DNA from: Channallabes apus
Lineage: Eukaryota; Chordata; Actinopteri; Siluriformes; Clariidae
Assembly (NCBI GenBank): GCA_030522415.1
Contig: CM060112.1
Span: forward strand, 1,878,001-1,942,000
DNA length: 64,000 bases
Direction of reading: 5' to 3'
Shown: one piece after another, positions 57,133-64,000 of the stretch
How positions within the stretch are numbered: position 1 is the stretch's first letter
Layout: each line of letters begins with the position of its first letter
Position numbers and translations under genes: made by a program
The notes under the pieces: generated by a model
What the model saw: the letters and a program-made list of their open reading frames with translations, nothing else
What the model was told of the DNA's origin: nothing
Database searches by the model: none

Positions 57133-58074
57133 ATGGAGCATAAAACGTCCCCTTGTGGCCACATCTGGTCAAACCCTTGTAGTCTGTGGTTTATCTTCTA
57201 GTCTTGCCCCGACCAACACTATCAGCATTCTCTCAGCATCGTGTGTACACCCCCCCCCCCCATGCCCCCACCCCCACTGCATTTTGTTTTTTCTGGTGAG
57301 CCAGATTGAGAGTGTTGCCTGGCCTATAATATAGTTTAATTGATCTTTTGTTTTGTACTTTGGCCCGAGGTTGTCAGTCCATGTCACTTGTCCAGGTTTT
57401 AAGCAGAGAGAACAGCCTTCCCAGTCATTAGCTTTTTAAGTTTCCTCCCTCTCGCAGAAGTGACACTCTATACCCCTACTGGGGTCCATGTGTCTGTTCG
57501 TGGCCACAGCCCCGTGTACTATCCACCACTGTAGATGGGCTGAGAGTTTTTCTTGGGGCAGTTTGTACAGGAACCTCCAGCATTCTCGTAGGGATGAGCC
57601 TGGCGTCAGCCACTCTGATCACCATCAGGCCCTTATTCCAGCCAACGAGCCTCTGAACCTTAACACATGTTTCATACAACACTTTTCTTTTGAAGTGGCC
57701 TCAGTTGTGAAAACAGGTGGTTTAAAACACAGGAGGGCTCCTTCCTCGTACCTATTCGTAGCTTTTAAACATTGCTTTAATACACCAGCTCAGCACTGTA
57801 CATACTCGACCATTTTTAGACCCAACCTTTTCATTGATCTGTTTTACTTGAATTTTACCTCAAAGTCCCATTGCTAAGGTTTTTTCCCCACTAGTTTCTA
57901 AATTAATGCTTTTGTACTTTTTTTTCTATTTTATTTATTCATTTCTTTTTCTCTTTTCTTATTTTTCTCTTTTTATACTAAACCTCTTGCCTTTTTACTT
58001 CATATTATATGAACTATTTTTGTTATTCAAAAAATTTACTTTTTGTAAAATAAAGGAACGTTAAAAGTAAAAAA
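57133..58074 (+). mobile_element. LINE insertion with inverted 5' part, poly(A) tail and 15-bp target duplication
   Basis: It is flanked by exact AAGATTCAAGATTCT at 57118-57132 and 58075-58089. The right end has AATAAA (58049-58054) and an A-tract, so the 3' end of the inserted RNA is on the right. Yet 57700-57180 encodes on the minus strand, in shifting frames, a LINE C-terminal block: LYKLPQEKLSAHLQWWIVHG, AVATNRHMDPSRGIECHFC, then LNYIIGQATLSIWLTRKNKM, as in Tx1/L1-clade fish LINEs. The simplest reading is twin-primed insertion with a 5' inversion; the alternative is a retrocopy of an antisense transcript. Confidence 0.75.
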
Positions 58075-58141
58075 AAGATTCAAGATTCTCTCTTTATTCT
58101 CTTTTATCCCCCCTCTGACAAAACCTTACACACAGGGTGGG

Positions 58142-58289
58142 TGAAACATTACTCACTCACTCATCAGCTATAGCATTTTATCCTGTATTCAGGGTCGTGA
58201 GGGGCGGAGCCTATACCCCCTGTCCCAAGAGGCCATAAGAAGGGGGTACAGCCTGGACGTGGTGCCAATTCATCACAGGGCACACACAA

Positions 58290-58335
<46 letters not shown>

Positions 58336-58730
58336 CAGGCAATTCTAAAACTATTTTCTATTATAATTTTATATATTTATTTATTATTTTATATATAATT
58401 ATTCTATATATAGGTTTTTTTTTGTTTTTTTTTTTGTTAAATTTCTTAAATTTTTGTGAAGCTGCTTTGAGACAATGACCATTGTTAAAAGCGCTATATA
58501 AATAAAATTGAATTGAAAAAAATTGAATTCATTAACACCAATCTCCAGTGCTTTGGACTGTGGGAGGAAACCGGGGGAATTCAGAGGAAACCCACCAAGC
58601 ACGGGAAGAACATGCAAACTCCACACACACACTCAGACCAGACATGGGAATCTGACCTCCAACCCAAGGAGGGGTTTGATCAAGGCGACAATGCTAACCT
58701 ACACCACCGGACCACCTGTCTCCCAAACTA
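58142..58730 (-). mobile_element. Minus-strand SINE split by a LINE tail
   Basis: The SINE's right-hand part (58550-58720: GGACTGTGGGAGGAAACCGG, AAGCACGGGAAGAACATGCA) and left-hand part (58155-58340: ATTTTATCCTGTATTCAGGG, GGTGCCAATTCATCACAGGG) are separated. Between them sits about 190 bp ending AAGCTGCTTTGAGACAATGA then TTGTTAAAAGCGCTATATAA, the tail of the CR1/L2-like LINE, on the plus strand. An A-tract at 58728-58745 follows. Confidence 0.75.
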
Positions 58731-58745
58731 AAAAAAAAAAAAAAA

Positions 58746-59029
58746 GGATAACTAACAAGCAATGAACATACAGTACATTCACATTTAACCCAGTTCCAGT
58801 TATTTCAAATTTACTTTACTTTTATTTTTCTTCTTCTTGATGCCGGCCAATGATTTCACCCTTCTGAAATTATGACTTGTTTTAGCCAGGCAGTGCATCA
58901 GTTTCATTCCCAGCATCTTAATCACTGCATGTGATGACCGTGTTTCCCTGACAACATTCATCTGCTGTCTTGTTGCAATATGGTACTTTGATCCAAAGCA
59001 ATAGCGAAGTAAAAAAAAAATATATACTT
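58746..59029. other. Non-coding spacer
   Basis: Nothing recognised; AT-rich. Confidence 0.5.
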
Positions 59030-59155
59030 TTATTTCTTTTATTTTCTTTTTTTAAGGTCACTGGCGGTCGTATAAAGCATTTCACTGCATATTATACTGT
59101 GTATGATTGTGTATGTGACCAATAAAATTTGAATTTGAATTTGAATATATTTTTA
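59030..59155 (+). mobile_element. Rex1/CR1-like LINE tail only
   Basis: GCATTTCACTGCATATTATA and GTGACCAATAAAATTTGAAT with a (TTTGAA)n end match the 3' end of the LINE at 18546-19622; everything upstream is absent. Confidence 0.75.
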
Positions 59156-59354
59156 TGGTATAACTGATGCAAAATATATCCTGTACATCTGCAGAACAGA
59201 TTTACACCTTTACAAACCTTTTTTGTGTGATAGTCATGAACAAGCGTTCCCAGATGTTGTTCAAATTGTAGATTTTTTTTTATCCAGTGAACTGATTAGA
59301 CAGTAATTATACAGTGATACGAAATTGCTAAAGGCAAGATTAACTAGGCTGTAC

Positions 59355-60082
59355 CAGTGGACCCCAACCACAGGACTGTTGACTGGTACCAGGCCACAGA
59401 GAAAGAATGAAAAAACATTTTATTGACTATCGGAGTGTTTTATTTTGGAAAACAAGATCATCTCCCACTCGCTTCCATCTGTACCTCTTTCTCACACTTG
59501 TATCAGTTTTGATGCCCAATAAAATCAATCAAAGCTAAAAATCTGTAAAAAAATAATAATAATTAATTAATTAATTTAAAAAAAAGTCTCTGTAGTTTCT
59601 TTAAAAAAGGGAAAAGAGCCAATGATGAGACATCAGGTGAGACTCTGAGAAGGCAAACAGAAAAGAAAAATGTCCTACTTTAATTACAGGTTTATTGCAG
59701 CAGGTGATTCACATCCTCCAAGTTCACTCTGTATAATACATGTGGCCTTAAAAGTTAGTTAGAGACAACTTCAACTTTAAAATCAAGCTGGAATATCCTA
59801 AGATTGATGCAGTGAAAAAAATCACTGAAAACCCCCGGAGTCCTCTGCAGTGACAGCAATGAAAACTAATTTCATTATGGCCAGACTAGACACAAGGAAT
59901 CACTCCTAGACGGAACTGTCTCATCACATGGGGAAAGAAGTTCAGGGCTCACACTGTATTATGGTACAGGGTTTTTATTAGGAACTTTATTATGCTTTGT
60001 TACAAGTGCGCGATGACCGGCCCAGGGGAAATTGTCCTACATAAAAAACAGACTTTGGTGCATAAAAGGTGAGAGACCACTG
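59355..60082. mobile_element. hAT-type non-autonomous element
   Basis: The left terminus is CAGTGGACCCCAACCACAGG. The reverse-complemented right terminus is CAGTGGTCTCTCACCTTTTA, then TGCACCAAAGTC. Both resemble the fish hAT termini of the CAGTGGTCCCCAACC type. No transposase frame remains and the flanking 8-mers do not match, so the copy is old. Confidence 0.6.
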
Positions 60083-60164
60083 GAGGTAGGACTACCAGCA
60101 TGAAGTCATAGGTCACTGTAGGGTCACTGTGGGCCTGTTATCTATGGAGACAATTTGGAAATAC

Positions 60165-60262
60165 TGTATCAACCAGACTGCATTGTACAGCATGCCTTTA
60201 GACTGTTGGAGGAAACCAGAGAGAACATGATCCTTTATCTCTGGAGGTGACGGTGCTAACCA
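60165..60262 (-). mobile_element. Degenerate SINE fragment
   Basis: GCCTTTAGACTGTTGGAGGA and GACGGTGCTAACCACTGAGC match the head half of the minus-strand SINE at 55903. Confidence 0.6.
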
Positions 60263-61740
60263 CTGAGCTGCCATGTGTGACAACTCGAATAAATTAATTT
60301 CAACATTCAATTATTTTTTCTAAGCAATATGCTGATGTAGGTCTTTCGTCTGACCCCGTTGCAGGGTTTCCACAGCGGACGATCCGATCCACACACAGAT
60401 TGGTACAGGTTTCTAACAGTCACTTAAGAAGCTTGGACACGGCTGTTGTGTGTTGTGTGTGACTCCTCATTACACATAATGTCATTAAAATCGAACTGCC
60501 ACTAAAGTGGGATTTCATCTGCAGTCAGATGGGAACAAACCGATCCATTGGTGTTACTTACGACACTGAAGCTCCAACGCTTGTGGAGGCGTTTCCAAAT
60601 GAAGCCTCACTTTAAAAAAAAGGAAAAAGAAAGAAAGAAAGAAAAGGACTTCTCTATTCGTTCTTCACTTTAATTTCAATTCTACATCTTCAGTTAATTA
60701 TAAAGATTCAGAGATGGTGATTATGTGTGTAAACATTTATTTTGAACTTTTCAAACAACACACACACACACTTGCAATGTTATGATCTATTTGCTGCGGT
60801 TACTAAATTTTAACTTTACACTGTTTTTTTTGTCTTATTGTTTTTAACTTGAGTGATTTGTATGTGTGTCTGTGTTTTTTTTTTTGTCTACAGCTCCAGC
60901 TAAATAATAATTTAAAAAAGTGGATTTTTGGTCCAAACACGTTAATTCAACTCCACACTTTCAGTTCAATCAAAATCCGGAGAGCTTTTTCTGTTTAACC
61001 TCCTGTTGTTTCAGATCTTCATCCCAGAAAAACAGTCGCTGGTCAAATCTATTTTTTTTTCAGCAGCTCATCACATCAATAAAAGAGTTAGAGCACTTTT
61101 GCAACAACTTAATGTCGCTGTAGCTCATGTGATATCACTGTGAGATGGTTTCGTTAACCAGATGCTTTGGAATAAAGTCTCGACTTTACCGTATAAATAT
61201 ATTTTAATTAGCAAGATGAGAGAAGTCTCACGTCAGTTATTATATAAATATTATCCGGTCAAGTCTTTTATTCCTTTGAGATTTAAGAAGTTTATCCGAC
61301 ACCGACTGCTCTCTCTGTAACTCCTGAAACTCTAGTTTGTTGACGTGTCGTTTTATTCAAAATTTTTGGTTAAATATTCTTGGTTTTAACTTTGGTACCT
61401 GATTTTTCTTTTAAAGATGTTATTTATTTATTTTTTACTACAAGGAGGAGAAGGATAAATATTTTAAAAGATCTTATCCTCTCTGCCTATGTGGTTGGTT
61501 TTAATGTTATTGTTTTTATTAACATTATTATTGTTTTATTATTTCATTACATTGTTATTGTTTATTTAAAAAAAAAACATTTTAAATTAAAAAGCTAACA
61601 CAGTGACATTCTTCACAGGGGAAGAGTATCAGAATGAGTTTATTAAAGATCCTGTAAAAACAATGTGCAATGGAATGTGTAAAGTGTAGTGATTAAAATA
61701 AATAAATAAATCTAAATCTTTGGCCTGGCTGGTGAGACTG
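60263..61740. other. AT-rich spacer between b4galnt1 and os9
   Basis: Low-complexity T- and A-rich DNA with a (GAAA)n run near 60624-60645. Frames here (up to 72 codons) are Phe/Ile/Val-rich artefacts. No exon recognised. Confidence 0.5.
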
Positions 61741-61897
61741 ACGCGTGCACCGTCTCACCCAATCGGAGCGCCGCATCCAGTGGACTGACCCCCGGGCCGT
61801 CCAATCCCGAGTCGTGTTTCTGAGACGTTGTCCAATCCGCGGGCTCCGTCAGCGCATTACCGGGGGGCGGGGCTGCGATGAGAGAAAAACACACAAT
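61741..61897 (+). promoter_or_regulatory. os9: os9 core promoter with three CCAAT boxes and a GC box
   Basis: CCAAT occurs at 61759-61763, 61801-61805 and 61832-61836, and GGGGCGGGGC at 61864-61873, all on the coding strand within 140 bp of the ATG. There is no TATA box. Multiple NF-Y sites with one Sp1-like site fit a housekeeping secretory-pathway gene. A full ER-stress element (CCAAT-N9-CCACG) is not present. Confidence 0.65.
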
Positions 61898-62047
61898 ATG
61901 GCGGCTTCCTTGGTCCGCTTCCTCAGAGGGTTATATGTTTTATTTTTATTATGTCTGCTTTCTGCTTCGGCTTTCCTCAACCTGGAGGAGTTAAATGAGA
62001 TGAAATATGGGATTCAGATCCTTCCGGATCCGGTGATCAGAGGGCAG
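61898..62047 (+). CDS. os9: os9 exon 1
   Basis: Residues 1-50: hydrophobic VLFLLCLLSASAFLNLEELN core and start of the mature protein; ends at GGGCAG|GTGAGA, phase 0. Confidence 0.96.
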
Positions 62048-63225
62048 GTGAGAGGATATCCGAGCTAGCAGGCTAACGAGCTAAGCTGGTTGTTTTGATG
62101 ACAGATGTAGCCGATTAGCCTCGGCGGGATGCTAACATGCTAATCGGGTTAGCTAAGGTGTACTGCAATATTTATCAGCGTTACATTTTTATACGTCTCT
62201 GTTTTATTTTCTGTAGAAGAGTACATATCTATAATTAATTTATTGTTTTCCTAAGTGTATAATTTTGTGTGTGGGGGTGTTTGTGTTGGGGGGGGGGGGG
62301 GGTAGTTAACATGCTCGCAGACAGGTTGGGAATCTGCTGCCATTAGGGTGCCTGAGAGCCTGGCCCGTGGGCGTGGCCCGGGGCCATGGGCGTGGCGATG
62401 GGCGTGGCTCTGGGCCCTCACACGAGATACACGTGTAGAGCTCATGTCATGTCATGCGCTCAAGTCAGTTATTTTGTGTCCTAGTTATTGTGTAATTTCA
62501 TTATTAGTGGTAATAATAATAGTAATGACCACGTGGTGTCTCTGCTCTGCTCCCCTTCACTATCAGACAGAAGACGTGATGCTGGTGGCGAATAAGTTCA
62601 AGCAGCTGTACGAGTGCCGGCTCCCCGAGCAGGCGGTGAAGTTCCACCAAGACCCGGCTCCCGAGTCGGACCCTCAGGGTTACAGCGGCCCCGCCGTCCC
62701 TGAGCTCCTGAAGCCCATGCACACGGCTCCATGCCTCAGCAAGGTCTGCTCCTACAAGGCTTCCCCCCCCCCATACACACACACACACACATACACACAT
62801 AGTGTTGGTTTGACATTTCTCTCTTTTCCCCCGGCAGACTAAAGACTGGTGGACGTACGAGTTCTGCTATGGACAGCACATCCGACAGTACCATCTAGAA
62901 GGTGCAGCGCGTGTCCACATGTTTCCTGTTGAACTTTACGCCCCTTTGTGTTTGTGATGTCACTAAACTACTGAACAAATCACGGGCGAGGACCTGCAGC
63001 ACGCTAGGGTTATACAGCCGGATAACTGTGATGGGGTTAGCGATGAGGCACTGTGGTTGTCATGGTAATGTTGAGGGTATGCATCTCAGCTAGTTGACTA
63101 GCGCTTAGCTAAGTTGGTGATTTCAGGAAGTTAGTAACAAGACGAGGACGTGAGGGACGTTTGTAATTAGCATGTCCATGATTGTTTGTACGGTTGGCAT
63201 GTCTGATCAGTGTAAAAGTTTGGAT

Positions 63226-63273
<48 letters not shown>

Positions 63274-64000
63274 TCTGAGATTAAAGGCGATGTGCTGTTT
63301 CTGGGCTATTTTGAGTCTGAATTTGACTGGACCAATGAAACTGCGAAGGTAAGACAACTTTCACTCGCTGTCCTGTCACGTCTTTCAATTCTGTTCTTAA
63401 TTTCTGTTCCTCTGTCCTGTCTCCTTTTACTCCTTTCCTGCCTTGTTCTTACTTTTGCTGTATCTCTGTCCTGTCTCACTCATGTTGTTTGTCTCTTGTG
63501 TAACTCATCTCTTCTCACTCACATGTCTCACTCCCTTCTCCATGACCTCCTCCTTTCATTTGCTTGTGTCTTGCACTCTTTTTTTTTTTTTTTTTTTTAA
63601 GTCTCTATCTCAGTGTCTCTCACTCGCTCCCCTGTCTCGCTCCCCTGTCTCGCTCCCCTGTCTCGCTCCCCTGTCTCGCTCCCCTGTCTCACTCCCCTGT
63701 CTCACTCTCTGTTCTCCCTCAGGCCAGTAAACAGCACAAGCTGAAGCGGTATCACAGTCAGACGTACGTCAACGGCTCCAAGTGCGACCTGAACGGAAAC
63801 CCGCGAGAGTCTGAAGTCAGGGTGAGGACCTGCTCGTGCACACACACACTAAGGTACGTGTAAGACAATAACCTGTGTGTGTGTGTGTGTGTGTGTGCAG
63901 TTTGTGTGTGAGGAGGGTTCAAGTGATTATATCTCCCGTGTGGACGAGCCCCAGTCATGTCACTACGTCCTGACGGTTCACACGTCTCGCACGTGTCAGC
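61898..64000 (+). CDS. os9: OS-9 ER lectin, first six exons (3' part beyond the window)
   Basis: OS-9 binds trimmed high-mannose glycans on misfolded proteins in the ER lumen and hands them to the HRD1-SEL1L ligase. Exons: 61898-62047, 62567-62743, 62838-62901, 63272-63348, 63723-63821 and 63901 to the edge, phases 0,0,1,0,0. The signal peptide runs through residue ~25 (ends SASA), then FLNLEELNEMKYGI matches mammals. The MRH lectin domain shows KDWWTYEFCYG with W113-W114, Q126, R189, E205 and Y211. These align with the WW motif and the Q/R/E/Y mannose contacts of human OS-9. The ATG was chosen over an upstream in-frame ATG at 61745 because it directly precedes the signal peptide and the upstream stretch is promoter-like. 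No defects are seen. Confidence 0.96.
62567..62743 (+). CDS. os9: os9 exon 2
   Basis: Residues 51-109: VMLVANKFKQLYECRLPEQA through VPELLKPMHTAPCLSK. Acceptor TATCAG; the donor GTCTGC is weak but the phase and homology fix it. Confidence 0.93.
62838..62901 (+). CDS. os9: os9 exon 3 (WW lectin motif)
   Basis: Residues 110-130: TKDWWTYEFCYGQHIRQYHL, the start of the MRH domain; acceptor CCGGCAG, donor GTGCAG, ends phase 1. Confidence 0.95.
63272..63348 (+). CDS. os9: os9 exon 4
   Basis: Residues 131-156: DSEIKGDVLFLGYFESEFDW then TNETAK. The acceptor is formed by the end of a (TG)n array plus TAG, so array length changes abut the splice site. Donor GTAAGA. Confidence 0.95.
63616..63708. repeat. 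13-bp minisatellite in os9 intron 4
   Basis: The unit TCTCGCTCCCCTG is repeated about seven times (last units have A for G), between a T-tract and the exon 5 acceptor, contributing to its polypyrimidine tract. Confidence 0.9.
63723..63821 (+). CDS. os9: os9 exon 5
   Basis: Residues 157-189: QHKLKRYHSQTYVNGSKCDL and NGNPRESEVR, ending with the mannose-contact arginine R189; acceptor CCTCAG, donor GTGAGG, phase 0-0. Confidence 0.95.
63901..64000 (+). CDS. os9: os9 exon 6 (cut by window edge)
   Basis: From residue 190: FVCEEGSSDYISRVDEPQSC then HYVLTVHTSRTCQ, giving E205 and Y211 of the lectin site. The acceptor TGTGTGCAG again follows a (GT)n array. Confidence 0.94.

Noticed and set aside
56632..57162. 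Asp/Gly-rich and Pro/Ser-rich minus-strand frames in the CpG island
   Set aside because: They read trinucleotide and purine/pyrimidine tracts. b4galnt1's start is fixed by homology and its acceptor at 46235, so these are 5' non-coding sequence at most.
57488..57877. 129-codon plus-strand frame, considered as a retroposed host gene
   Set aside because: The minus strand of the same region reads a LINE C-terminal block (LQWWIVHGAVATNRH-type), so the plus frame is a shadow.
61745..61897. N-terminal extension of the os9 frame from the ATG at 61745
   Set aside because: The stretch carries CCAAT and GC boxes, has no homologue in OS-9, and would place the signal peptide internally. The ATG at 61898 is preferred.
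1..64000. CRISPR array, prophage, integron or bacterial operon
   Set aside because: Introns, SINEs, LINEs and vertebrate genes show the DNA is teleost nuclear. The only regular direct repeats are microsatellites and minisatellites without spacers.
1..64000. Functional tRNA or rRNA genes
   Set aside because: The only pol III-like A/B boxes belong to SINE heads. None folds as a complete tRNA with an intact acceptor stem, as far as can be judged by eye.

Overview
The window looks like nuclear DNA from a teleost fish. The genes are split by GT-AG introns. The intergenic and intronic DNA is packed with Tc1/mariner, hAT and pogo-type DNA transposons, fish LINEs of the Rex3/RTE, L2/CR1 and Rex1 kinds, tRNA-derived SINEs with (TGAA)n tails, and long (CA)n/(TG)n arrays. 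The repeat mix would fit a catfish-like or related teleost, but the species cannot be fixed from sequence alone. Nothing prokaryotic or viral, and no CRISPR array, was found.

Three host genes can be supported. (1) At the left edge, on the minus strand, lie a split signal peptide and one Ig-like domain exon of an unidentified receptor-like protein (5124 down to 1140). It continues past the left edge or is broken there. (2) On the minus strand, a complete b4galnt1 coding sequence (GM2/GD2 synthase, GT12 family) was rebuilt as ten coding exons from 46226 to 25307. The phases agree throughout, giving 532 residues, essentially the length of the human enzyme. A non-coding 5' exon is inferred near 56812-57000. 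(3) On the plus strand, the first six exons of os9 (ER-associated degradation lectin) run from 61898 to the right edge, with a CCAAT/GC-box promoter. The head-to-head pair b4galnt1 / os9 matches the neighbouring arrangement of these genes on human chromosome 12q, so the synteny appears ancient.

Layout: 1-5.3 kb is the Ig-like gene with LINE and MITE debris. 5.4-8.3 kb is a nearly full-length Rex3-like retrotransposon. 8.3-25.3 kb has no recognisable host exon; it is a LINE graveyard plus a G-rich minisatellite of about 23 units. 25.3-46.2 kb is b4galnt1 with introns full of transposons, including a hAT element with a perfect 8-bp target duplication sitting inside a Tc1 element, and an intact-ended Tc1 with ~210-bp inverted repeats. 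46.2-56.8 kb is the probable first intron of b4galnt1, holding a LINE, MITEs and several copies of an unnamed repeat. 56.2-57.1 kb is a GC-rich, CpG-containing presumed b4galnt1 promoter. 57.1-61.7 kb is the spacer, with a LINE insertion of inverted structure flanked by a 15-bp duplication. 61.7-64 kb is os9.

The two recognised genes act in different parts of the secretory pathway: b4galnt1 in Golgi ganglioside synthesis, os9 in ER quality control. The most notable structures are the nested and duplicated mobile elements, several dated by exact target-site duplications, rather than a new multi-gene system.
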